A stretch of DNA of 11,107 nucleotides, taken from the NCBI GenBank assembly GCA_000715685.1, contig KL569412.1, positions 18,629-29,735 on the forward strand. The letters are read 5' to 3'. Shown here in pieces: positions 1 through 6,855 of this stretch (position 1 is its first letter; each line of letters begins with the position of its first letter). This DNA is from Streptomyces lilacinus (GTDB lineage: Bacteria > Actinomycetota > Actinomycetes > Streptomycetales > Streptomycetaceae). Under the pieces are notes generated by a model, which saw only the letters and a list, made by a program, of their open reading frames with translations, was not told the origin of the DNA and searched no databases. The translations under genes were made by a program, and so were the position numbers.

Positions 1-1131
1 CTGCCGGTGCGGCGGGTCCCGCTCGACGAGGCGCTCGGGCAGGTCCTCGCCGACCCGCTCGCCGCGCTCACCGACCTGCCGGCCTTCGACACCTCCGCCA
101 TGGACGGCTGGGCCGTCGCCGGCCCGGGCCCCTGGCGCCTCCCCGAGGGCGACGACGCCGGCATCCTCGCCGGGCGGGGCGAGGCCGAGCCGCTGCAGGA
201 CGGGCACGCCGTCCCCATCGCCACCGGCGCCCGCGTACCGCCCGGGACCACCGCGGTGCTGCGCACCGAGCGCGGCACCGTGCGGCCCCACGGCGAGCTG
301 TACGCGAACCGCCACCTCACCCACGGGCAGGACGTCCGGCCCCGCGGCCAGGAATGCCAGAAGGGCGACGTGCTGCTGCACACCGGGACGTTCGTGACGC
401 CGGCCGTCCTCGGCCTGGCCGCGGCGTGCGGCTACGACCAGGTGGCCGTCGTGCCCCGGCCGCGCGTCGAGGTGCTGGTCCTGGGGGACGAGCTGCTGCG
501 CGAGGGGCTGCCGCACGACGGGCGGATCCGGGACGCGCTCGGCCCGCTGCTCGGGCCCTGGTTGCGCGCCCTCGGCGCGGACGTCGTCGCGACGCGCCGC
601 CTGGGGGACGACGCCACGGCGCTGAGCGCCGCGCTGGAGTCCTCCGACGCCGACCTCGTCGTCACCACCGGCGGCACCGCCGCGGGGCCGGTGGACCACG
701 TCCACCCCACCCTGCGCCGCCTCGGGGCCGAGCTGCTGGTCGACGGGGTCGCGGTGCGCCCCGGGCACCCGATGCTGCTCGCGCGGCTCTCCCCCGCCCG
801 CCACCTCGTCGGCCTGCCCGGAAACCCGCTCGCCGCCGTCGCCGGCCTGCTGACCCTCGCGGCGCCCCTGCTGCGTACGCTCGCGGGCCGCCCGCCGCAA
901 CGGCCCGCGTGGGCCCGGATCACCGAGGCGGTGCCCGGTCACGCCACCGACACCCGGCTGGTCCCCGCGGTCCGGCGGGCCGACGGGCGGGTCCGGCCGC
1001 TGAGCTTCCACGGGCCCGCGATGCTGCGGGGCCTGGCCGCCGCCGACGCGCTGGTCGTCGTGGAGCCGGGCGGCACGGCCGCCGGCGCCGAGGCCGAGCT
1101 CCTCGAGCTGCCGGGCCGGGACGCACCGTGA
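1..1131 (+). CDS. moeA: MoeA-like molybdopterin molybdotransferase (5' end missing)
   Basis: MoeA-family enzymes insert molybdate into adenylated molybdopterin in the cytoplasm, the last step in making molybdenum cofactor. The frame is open from base 1, and the first in-window start (GTG at 7) lies only about 30 codons before the MDGWAV motif (100-117). MoeA proteins usually carry more N-terminal sequence, so the true start is probably left of the window. Other family signs are the IATGARVPPG stretch (about 217-246), RPRGQE before the conserved KGD, the MoCF-binding region with LGDELL and a glycine-rich GGTAAGPVD (about 670-696), VRPGHP, and GLPGNP (811-828). The glycine-rich motif is less canonical than the usual SGG(V/A)S type, so this may be a divergent MoeA paralogue. 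Its stop overlaps the next gene's GTG by 4 nt (GTGA), suggesting translational coupling. The family call is firm; activity is inferred. Confidence 0.85.
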   Translation: MPVRRVPLDEALGQVLADPLAALTDLPAFDTSAMDGWAVAGPGPWRLPEGDDAGILAGRGEAEPLQDGHAVPIATGARVPPGTTAVLRTERGTVRPHGELYANRHLTHGQDVRPRGQECQKGDVLLHTGTFVTPAVLGLAAACGYDQVAVVPRPRVEVLVLGDELLREGLPHDGRIRDALGPLLGPWLRALGADVVATRRLGDDATALSAALESSDADLVVTTGGTAAGPVDHVHPTLRRLGAELLVDGVAVRPGHPMLLARLSPARHLVGLPGNPLAAVAGLLTLAAPLLRTLAGRPPQRPAWARITEAVPGHATDTRLVPAVRRADGRVRPLSFHGPAMLRGLAAADALVVVEPGGTAAGAEAELLELPGRDAP

Positions 1132-2312
1132 TCCTGCCGAACGACGACGCCGCGGCGCACACCGGCCACGGTGCCGGCCACCACGGCACCGACCCCCACA
1201 GCGCAGACCACCACGGCACCGCCCCCCACCACACCGATGCGCGCCGACACAGCGGCGGTTTCGTCGACCCGCGGCAGCTGCACAGCACCGACTCGCGGGT
1301 CGTGCTGCCGCGCTACCGCGTGGCCCCCATACGGCAGGTCGGCCGGCGGCTGCTCGTCGCGCTGCTGGTCATGGTCGCCACGGTCCTCATCGTCTACGCG
1401 GACCGCGGCGGCTACCACGACAACGCCGACAGTAATGTCGACTTCCTCGACGCCGTCTACTACTCCACCGTCACCCTCTCCACCACCGGATACGGCGACA
1501 TCGTCCCGTACAGCGACAGCGCGCGGCTGTCGAACGTGCTGCTCGTGACGCCGCTCCGGATCCTGTTCCTGATCATTCTGGTCGGCACCACCCTCGAGGT
1601 CCTCACGGAGCGCACCCGCGAGCAATGGCGGCTGGCCCGTTGGAGGTCCGCCTTGCGCGAGCACACCGTCGTCGTCGGCTTCGGCACCAAGGGCCGGTCG
1701 GCCGTGCAGACCCTCTGCGGCAGCGGCCGGCCGCCTCGGGAGAAGGAGCGCATCGTCGTCGTCGACCCGAACCCGAAGGTCGTCGAATCGGCCACGGCCC
1801 TCGGCTACGTGGGCGTGGTCGGGGACGCGACCCGCAGCGACGTCCTGCTGCGCGCAGAGGTCCAGAAGGCCCGTCAGGTCGTCGTGGCGACGCAGCGTGA
1901 CGACACGGCCGTCCTCGTCACCCTCACGGCCCGCCAGCTCAACCGGGGCGTGAGGATCGTCGCCACGGTGCGCGAGGAGGAGAACGCGCCGCTGTTGCGC
2001 CAGTCCGGCGCGGACGCGGTCATCACGAGTGCGAGCGCGGCGGGCCGCCTGCTGGGCCTGTCGGTGCTCAGCCCCAGCGCCGGCACGGTCATGGAGGATC
2101 TCATCCAGCAGGGGAGCGGCCTGGACCTCGTCGAACGCCCCGTGGTCAAGGCCGAGGTGGGCCGGGGCGTGCGGGAGACCGACGATCTGGTCGTCTCCGT
2201 GCTGCGCGGCCACCGGCTGCTCGGCTACGACGATCCGGAGGCGAGCCCGCTGAAGGCGACGGACCGGCTCATCACGATCGTGCGGGCCCGGCCGCCCGCC
2301 GCCGGCGAGTAG
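1128..2312 (+). CDS. Two-TM potassium channel with RCK (TrkA-N) domain and His-rich N-tail
   Basis: The product, 394 aa from GTG 1128, is an inner-membrane K+ channel subunit. Residues about 72-91 form TM1. A pore helix leads into the selectivity filter TTGYGD (119-124), and TM2 spans about 137-158. A cytosolic RCK/TrkA-N Rossmann domain follows, with GFGTKG (184-189) and an acidic residue at the end of the second strand (D213). A TrkA-C-like segment closes the protein. Such subunits normally form tetramers gated by ligand binding to the RCK ring. The first 41 residues are hydrophilic with ten histidines, some in HH pairs, which is unusual. The start was chosen for its 4-nt overlap with moeA and a weak GGGA upstream; GTG 1302 would remove the His tail but keep TM1. 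No Trk/Ktr partner gene is visible. The fold is certain; the gating ligand is unknown. Confidence 0.9.
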   Translation: MILPNDDAAAHTGHGAGHHGTDPHSADHHGTAPHHTDARRHSGGFVDPRQLHSTDSRVVLPRYRVAPIRQVGRRLLVALLVMVATVLIVYADRGGYHDNADSNVDFLDAVYYSTVTLSTTGYGDIVPYSDSARLSNVLLVTPLRILFLIILVGTTLEVLTERTREQWRLARWRSALREHTVVVGFGTKGRSAVQTLCGSGRPPREKERIVVVDPNPKVVESATALGYVGVVGDATRSDVLLRAEVQKARQVVVATQRDDTAVLVTLTARQLNRGVRIVATVREEENAPLLRQSGADAVITSASAAGRLLGLSVLSPSAGTVMEDLIQQGSGLDLVERPVVKAEVGRGVRETDDLVVSVLRGHRLLGYDDPEASPLKATDRLITIVRARPPAAGE

Positions 2313-2329
2313 CCTCGCGTAGCCTCGCG
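2310..2329 (+). repeat. 10-bp tandem duplication at a gene junction
   Basis: TAGCCTCGCG occurs twice in a row (2310-2319 and 2320-2329). The first copy contains the TAG stop of the channel gene. The repeat fills almost all of the 20-nt gap before the oxidoreductase ATG at 2333, and no clear Shine-Dalgarno site is visible there. Translation may rely on coupling. Confidence 0.85.
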
Positions 2330-2332
2330 CTC

Positions 2333-3278
2333 ATGCATGCGATCACGATTCCCGTACCCGGCGGACCCGAGTCCCTGGTCTGGGCCGAGGTCCCCGATCC
2401 CGTACCGGGCGAGGGCGAGGTCCTCGTCGATGTCGTGGCCAGCGGTGTCAACCGCGCCGACGTGATGCAGCGCCAGGGCTTCTACGATCCGCCGCCCGGC
2501 GCCTCCCCGTACCCCGGGCTGGAGGTCTCCGGCCGCGTCGCGGAGCTCGGTCCCGGCGTGAGCGGCTGGGCGGTCGGCGACGAGGTGTGCGCGCTGCTGG
2601 CCGGCGGCGGGTACGCGGAGAAAGTCCGCGTGCCCGTGGGGCAGTTGCTGCCCGTGCCGGACGGCACGGACCTCGTCACGGCGGCGGGGCTGCCCGAGGT
2701 GACCGCCACCGTCTGGTCGAACATCTTCATGATCGCGCACCTGCGGCCCGGCGAGACGTTCCTGGTGCACGGCGGCGGCAGCGGCATCGGGACGATGGCC
2801 GTGCAGCTGGGCAAGGCGGTCGGCGCGCGCGTGGCGGTCACCGCCGGCGGCGCGGAGAAGCTCGAGCGCTGCCGCGAGCTCGGCGCGGACATCCTCATCG
2901 ACTACCGCGAGCAGGACTTCGTCGAGGAGCTGCGCAAGGTGACCGGCGGCATCGGCGCCGACGTCATCCTCGACATCATCGGCGCCAAGTACCTGGGCCG
3001 GAACCTCGACGCCCTCGCCGTCAACGGACGCCTGGCGATCATCGGTCTGCAGGGCGGCCGCACGGCCGAGCTGGACCTCGGCAAGCTGATCACCAAGCGG
3101 GCGGCCGTCGCCGGGACGTCGCTGCGCGGCCGGCCCCTCGCGGAGAAGGCCGCGATCGTGGCGGCGGTCCGCGAGCACGTCTGGCCGCTGATCGCCGGCG
3201 GGCGGGTCCGGGCGGGCCCACCGGGTGCTGGAGGAGAGCGCACACGTCGGCAAGGTGCTGCTGACCACCGGCGAGTAG
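2333..3278 (+). pseudogene. PIG3-type NAD(P)H quinone oxidoreductase, frameshifted by a short internal deletion
   Basis: This is a zinc-independent medium-chain dehydrogenase/reductase of the PIG3/quinone oxidoreductase type, a cytosolic enzyme that transfers hydride from NAD(P)H to quinones. From ATG 2333 the frame gives the N-terminal GroES-like domain (NRADVMQRQG, then YPGLEVSG) and the Rossmann domain with HGGGSGIG (glycines from residue 147). It runs in frame to GGRVR (codons up to 3211). The family C-terminus then reappears in another frame as HRVLEES (from 3219) through VGKVLLTTGE to TAG at 3276-3278. Relatives have about 15 residues between these blocks, but only 7 nt remain, so about 38 nt appear missing. 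The uncorrected frame runs to 3493 as Arg/Pro-rich nonsense across the next gene's start. This is either a decayed gene or an assembly error; the remaining sequence looks well conserved, which favours an error or a recent loss. Confidence 0.85.
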
Positions 3279-3295
3279 CCCCGCGAAGAGCCCGG

Positions 3296-3328
3296 GAGCG
3301 GCCCGCGCCGTCACCCGACCGGCCGCTC
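3296..3328 (+). terminator. Possible hairpin terminator after the oxidoreductase
   Basis: GAGCGGCC (3296-3303) and GGCCGCTC (3321-3328) form 8-bp inverted arms around a 17-nt loop, 17 nt past the restored stop. There is no T-run, which is common for actinomycete hairpins, but the loop is long and chance dyads are frequent at this GC content. Confidence 0.3.
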
Positions 3329-3402
3329 AGCGCGCCTCGCGGGAGGGGCCGTGTGAGGGTTGGGGTGTCCGTAGGGGGGTGTCTCTTACGGAGGACGGCG
3401 AC

Positions 3403-4008
3403 ATGGGTGACGGTGAACCGCACGCCCCGCCCCGGCGGGGCCCGCGCGGACACAGGGCGATCCTCTTCGGGCTCACGGTGTCGGCGGCGCTGATAGTCAC
3501 GGCGCCCGGTCCGGCACGGGCAGCGGACCGGGAACCCACCGATCCGCCGTCCGCGCCGATCGTGGCCACGACGTCGACCACCGTCTTCCCCTCCGCGCCG
3601 CCGTCGCCCGGGGCCGGTCACCTCGCCGGCACGGAGGCGGGCGAGGGGCGCCGGCACCCCGGCCGGGCCGACGAGCCGCCCCCCGGCGGACACCGCCACG
3701 TCCGACAGGCCCCCGGCGGGCCGCGTACGGGCCGTGGGGACGGCACGGGAGGGCCGGGCGGTACGGACGGCTCCGACGACTCGACCGGCGAGCAGGACGC
3801 GGCGGAGGAGTCCCCCCAGCAGACCGCGCCCCCCGCGCCGTCCTCGCACCCCCCGGGTGCGGCGCGCGCCCCCGTCCCGGCACGACCCGCGCGGCCCGCG
3901 GCCACCGGGGACACCGATCGCGTGATGCGGGTGTTGCCCCTGGGGACAGGGATGACGCTGACAGGGCTGGGCCTGGGCTTCATCGCCCTCCGCCTGCGAC
4001 GCCGATAG
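3403..4008 (+). CDS. Secreted or membrane-anchored Pro/Gly-rich protein, function unknown
   Basis: I do not recognise this 201-aa protein. The start is ATG 3403 because GGAGGA (3390-3395) sits 7 nt upstream; an in-frame GTG at 3379 would precede that site. Residues 1-18 are polar with several arginines, 19-34 are hydrophobic, and ARA-A at 38-41 fits signal peptidase I cleavage, so export is likely. Residues about 42-175 are low-complexity Pro/Gly/Thr/Asp with no recognisable domain, suggesting a disordered surface region. The C-terminus has LPLGTG (178-183), a short hydrophobic stretch and the tail RLRRR. This imitates a sortase signal, but one extra residue separates LP from TG, so anchoring by the C-terminal helix is the safer reading. 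It is monocistronic or precedes the proteasome activator by 173 nt. The low-complexity sequence gives no hint of partners. Confidence 0.75.
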   Translation: MGDGEPHAPPRRGPRGHRAILFGLTVSAALIVTAPGPARAADREPTDPPSAPIVATTSTTVFPSAPPSPGAGHLAGTEAGEGRRHPGRADEPPPGGHRHVRQAPGGPRTGRGDGTGGPGGTDGSDDSTGEQDAAEESPQQTAPPAPSSHPPGAARAPVPARPARPAATGDTDRVMRVLPLGTGMTLTGLGLGFIALRLRRR

Positions 4009-4012
4009 ACAC

Positions 4013-4041
4013 CGGACAGGCGCGCACAGGCGGACAGGCGC
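4013..4041 (+). repeat. Pair of 11-bp direct repeats between two genes
   Basis: CGGACAGGCGC occurs at 4013-4023 and 4031-4041, an 18-nt period just after the secreted-protein stop. No function is evident. Confidence 0.7.
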
Positions 4042-4181
4042 CGGCAGCCCGGCAGCGCCCCGGCGCCCGCAGGGGAGGCGTGCGCCCGGAATTCGTTCGC
4101 GCCCCTGCGCGCCCCCGAGGTGGATCAGACGTGTACGGGGGCATCAACAGGGGGAAATCACATGTGCGAGAGAATGGCGGC

Positions 4182-4742
4182 ATGGATATGCCGAGGAATG
4201 AACGGTCGCAGGAGAGCCCGCACATCCTGGTCGTAGGACCGGACGGCATGGCTCTCGGCAGCGCCAGCCCCGGCGGCGGGGAGGGCGACGACGAGTCGCG
4301 CGAGGTCCCGGTGACGGAGATGGTGGAACAGCCCGCCAAGGTCATGCGCATCGGCAGCATGATCAAGCAGCTGCTCGAGGAGGTCCGGGCCGCTCCTCTC
4401 GACGAGGCGAGCCGGGTCCGGCTCAAGGAGATCCACCACAGCTCGGTCAGGGAGCTGGAGGACGGCCTCGCGCCCGAGCTGGTGGAGGAGCTGGAGCGGC
4501 TGTCGCTGCCCTTCACCGACGAGACGATTCCCACCGAGGCCGAGCTGCGCATCGCGCAGGCCCAGCTGGTCGGCTGGCTGGAGGGGCTGTTCCACGGCAT
4601 CCAGACCGCGCTGTTCGCCCAGCAGATGGCCGCCCGCGCCCAGTTGGAGCAGATGCGCCGGGCCCTGCCGGCCGGCGTCATGGGCGACGACGACCACGAC
4701 GGCCAGCAGCACGGCGGCGCCCGCTCGGGCCCGTACCTCTGA
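4182..4742 (+). CDS. bpa: Bacterial proteasome activator (Bpa/PafE family)
   Basis: The product (186 aa from ATG 4182) matches the DUF2587/Bpa family. These ATP-independent activators form a ring that docks on the 20S proteasome and opens its gate for unfolded or regulated substrates. Recognisable blocks are ILVVGPDGMALG near the N-terminus, the helical segment from EMVEQPAKVMRIG through IKQLLEEVRAAPLDE, the middle AELRIAQAQLVGWLEGLFHGIQ, and AQQMAARAQLEQMRRALP. A charged disordered stretch leads to the C-terminal GPYL, comparable to the GQYL tail by which M. tuberculosis Bpa docks on the proteasome. The start is uncertain: MDMPRNERS at 4182 looks like the family N-terminus, but GTG 4164 has a better Shine-Dalgarno site (GGGGGA, 4150-4155). 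It is followed by a strong terminator and faces a kinase gene. Proteasome subunit genes are not in the window. Confidence 0.88.
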   Translation: MDMPRNERSQESPHILVVGPDGMALGSASPGGGEGDDESREVPVTEMVEQPAKVMRIGSMIKQLLEEVRAAPLDEASRVRLKEIHHSSVRELEDGLAPELVEELERLSLPFTDETIPTEAELRIAQAQLVGWLEGLFHGIQTALFAQQMAARAQLEQMRRALPAGVMGDDDHDGQQHGGARSGPYL

Positions 4743-4766
4743 GCCGCACACAGCGCGCCAACGAAG

Positions 4767-4801
4767 AAAGGCCGGTTGTCGCATCCGACAACCGGCCTTT
4801 T
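4767..4801. terminator. Strong hairpin terminator between convergent genes
   Basis: A perfect 15-bp stem (left arm 4767-4781, right arm 4786-4800) encloses the tetraloop CATC. The right arm ends in a short T-run (4798-4801), and the left arm begins AAA, giving Ts on the other strand. It lies between the bpa stop (4742) and the kinase stop (4818), so it likely ends transcription from both sides. It is the clearest intrinsic terminator in the window. Confidence 0.9.
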
Positions 4802-4817
4802 CATCGAGCCAAGAACC

Positions 4818-6515
4818 CTACGGAGCCTCGCCCGTCGAAACCGTGAGGACGAACTCACCGGTCTTGGGGTCGAAAGGGTCGCCCGTCTGGGGCTGCTGCG
4901 CCATCACGGTGCCCTTGCCCCAGGTGTTCTCGTTCTGCGGGTCGACGCGGTACTTCCAGCCCGCGGCCTGCAGGCACTCCTTCACCGAGTCGATGTAGAT
5001 GTACTTGAAGTCCGGGGCGCTCTTCTTCGACTTGTCCCGGTAGTTGTCGTACGCCTTGGTGCACTTCTCGGTGCCGATGATCTTGGACTTGTCGCCCTCC
5101 TTGACCTTCGACTGCGTGCCGCCCGTGGTGCCGCCGCCGGTCGTGCCACCGGTGGTGGCGCCGTTGCCGCCGCCCGGGCCGACCGTGGCCGGGGACGCGC
5201 TGCTGTCGCCGCGCGCCTCGTTCTTCGTTCCGCTGTTGCCGTTCAGCGCGATGGCGGCGACGACGCCGATGACCGCGAGCACGGCGACGACGCCGGAGCC
5301 GATGAGGACCGGCTTGTTGCTCTTGCCGCCCCCCGAGCCCGAGGCGGCGCCCACGGGCGCGGACGGGGCCGCGTACGGGGGCGGGGTGCCGGGGCCGGTC
5401 TGGTACGCCGGAGCCGGGGTCTGGTACGCCGGGGGGCCCTGCGGCGGCGTGGCGTGGCCGTAGCCCGGCCCGTACGGGCCCTGCGGCGTCGGGTGCGGCT
5501 GGTACGGCGTCTGGACGCCCTGCGGGCCCGGAGCGGGCGTCTGGCCGTCCACGGGCGGGAAGACGGCCGAGCCGACGCCGGCGCCGCTGCGCGCCGGGGG
5601 ACCGCCCGCGATGATGATCGGGGAGGGCGCCGCCTGGGCCGTGCCGGCGACGCGGGCGCACTCGTCGCGCATCGCCTCGGCGCTCGGGAAGCGCTCGTTC
5701 GGGTTCTTCTTCAGCGCGCGGGCGACCAGCGCGTCCACGGCCGGCGGGATCGAGCGGTTGATCGTCGACGGGGCGACCGGCTCCTCCTGGACGTGCGCGT
5801 ACGCGATCGCCAGCGGGGAGTCCGCGTCGAAGGGCAGCCGTCCGGTCAGCAGCTCGAAGAGCATGATGCCGACCGAGTACAGGTCGGAGCGGGCGTCCAC
5901 GCCGCGCCCCAGCGCCTGCTCGGGGGAGAGGTACTGCGGGGTGCCGACGACCATGCCGGTCTGCGTCATCGACGTGACGCCGGACTGCATGGCGCGGGCG
6001 ATGCCGAAGTCCATGACCTTGACCACGCCGCGCTTGGTCATCATCACGTTGCCGGGCTTGATGTCCCGGTGGACGAGGCCCATCTCGTGGCTGACCTCGA
6101 GCGCGGCCAGCACATCGGCTGTGATCTTGAGCGCTTTTTCGGTCGGCATCGCGCCGTACTGCGCGACGTCCGCGTCGAGCACCGAGCGCAGCGGCTGGCC
6201 CTCGATGTACTCCATGACGATGTACGGCATCGTCGAGCCGTCGAGGTCGTCCTCGCCCGTGTCGAAGACCGAGACGATGTTGGTGTGGGTGAGCTTGGCC
6301 ACGGCCTGGGCCTCGCGGCGGAAGCGCTCGCGGAAGGAGGATTCCCGGCCCAGCTCGGTGTGCAGGGTCTTGACCGCGACCTGTCGGTCCAGCACCGTGT
6401 CGTAAGCAAGGTGCACGGAGGCCATGCCGCCCTCGCCGAGCAGGTCGCGCAGCTGGTAGCGGCCGCGGCCGACCGATCGTCCCGCGTAGCGGCCCTGGGC
6501 GCCGTCCTGGCTCAT
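4818..6515 (-). CDS. Transmembrane Ser/Thr protein kinase with a PASTA-like ectodomain
   Basis: This is a PknB-type (Hanks) kinase of 565 aa, starting at the ATG at 6515-6513 behind GGGGGAAG (6523-6530). The glycine loop is GEGGMASV (27-34), the ATP-binding lysine K49, the C-helix glutamate E68, the catalytic loop HRDIKPGN (149-156) and the metal-binding DFG 169-171. The activation loop contains TSMTQTGM, then GTPQYLSPE (191-199). The kinase domain ends near residue 290. A Pro/Gln/Tyr-rich linker follows, then one TM helix (about 402-424), a Gly/Thr spacer, and a single PASTA-like domain (SVKECLQAAGWKY to FVLTVSTG, about 510-560). PASTA domains in PknB kinases sense cell-wall fragments; here there is one rather than three or four. 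Cysteines 485 and 514 could form an extracellular disulfide. It faces bpa and is divergent from a paralogous kinase. Substrates are unknown. Confidence 0.93.
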   Translation of the reverse strand: MSQDGAQGRYAGRSVGRGRYQLRDLLGEGGMASVHLAYDTVLDRQVAVKTLHTELGRESSFRERFRREAQAVAKLTHTNIVSVFDTGEDDLDGSTMPYIVMEYIEGQPLRSVLDADVAQYGAMPTEKALKITADVLAALEVSHEMGLVHRDIKPGNVMMTKRGVVKVMDFGIARAMQSGVTSMTQTGMVVGTPQYLSPEQALGRGVDARSDLYSVGIMLFELLTGRLPFDADSPLAIAYAHVQEEPVAPSTINRSIPPAVDALVARALKKNPNERFPSAEAMRDECARVAGTAQAAPSPIIIAGGPPARSGAGVGSAVFPPVDGQTPAPGPQGVQTPYQPHPTPQGPYGPGYGHATPPQGPPAYQTPAPAYQTGPGTPPPYAAPSAPVGAASGSGGGKSNKPVLIGSGVVAVLAVIGVVAAIALNGNSGTKNEARGDSSASPATVGPGGGNGATTGGTTGGGTTGGTQSKVKEGDKSKIIGTEKCTKAYDNYRDKSKKSAPDFKYIYIDSVKECLQAAGWKYRVDPQNENTWGKGTVMAQQPQTGDPFDPKTGEFVLTVSTGEAP

Positions 6516-6855
6516 CGTGTTGCTTCCCCCTCGGCGCGCGGCCTGGCGTATCGATCCGGCTCGCAGCCGGCCCGGCTCGTCGCTCTGACCCAGCTGTTCT
6601 TCGTCTGTCCTGCGGTGTATCCCGGCCAAGTCTGCCCGAGGGCGCGGGCACGTCAAGCCGCGTGCCCGTTCCGTGACCGGATGCGCGACAAGCCGTCACG
6701 GGATTTGCCTCGCTCGTACCGGTACGGGTTTGATAGCCGGTCCATCCCGGACCGGAGGGCGGCGCGAAGGCTGTACCGTGCCTTAGCGGAAGCAGCTTCA
6801 TCGACTTTCCGCGCAACGCCCCACGCGAAGCGGCCAGACACGACGGCGAGGACTG
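6516..6855. promoter_or_regulatory. Divergent promoter region between the two kinase genes, with four inverted repeats
   Basis: This 340-nt gap contains no gene. It must hold the promoters of both kinases. Inverted repeats lie at 6645-6668 (CGGGCACG/CGTGCCCG, 8-nt spacer), 6671-6701 (CCGTGAC/GTCACGG, 17-nt spacer), 6715-6726 (perfect palindrome CGTACCGGTACG) and 6737-6755 (CCGGTCC/GGACCGG, 5-nt spacer). A weak + strand promoter could be TTGCCT (6705-6710) and TTTGAT (6729-6734), spacing 18, which would place the palindrome between its elements. Regulation is inferred from layout only. Confidence 0.5.
6629..6656 (-). promoter_or_regulatory. Candidate vegetative promoter of the PASTA-like kinase gene
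   Basis: On the - strand, TTGACG (6656-6651) is a typical streptomycete -35 element. CAGACT (6634-6629) lies 16 nt downstream as a weak -10. The -35 falls inside the 6645-6668 inverted repeat, so a protein bound there could block it. The start codon would be about 115 nt further on. Confidence 0.3.

Noticed and set aside
354..1127. Upstream extension of the channel reading frame
   Set aside because: It translates to Arg/Pro-rich sequence inside moeA; GTG 1128 at the moeA stop is the sensible start.
939..2213. 424-codon - strand frame over moeA and the channel
   Set aside because: It is an antisense shadow; the + strand has an intact pore and RCK domain here.
3279..3493. In-frame extension of the oxidoreductase beyond its usual end
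   Set aside because: It is a result of the frameshift, overlaps the next gene's start, and shows no family similarity.
2902..3849. 315-codon - strand frame
   Set aside because: It is composed of Arg/Gly/Ala runs and overlaps two + strand genes; no ribosome site or motif was seen.
3934..3960. Canonical LPxTG sortase signal
   Set aside because: The sequence is LPLGTG, one residue too long between LP and TG; reported only as an atypical tail.
6516..6656. 47-codon N-terminal extension of the first kinase
   Set aside because: The start at 6515 has GGGGGAAG upstream, and the extension is non-conserved-looking sequence lying over the likely promoter.
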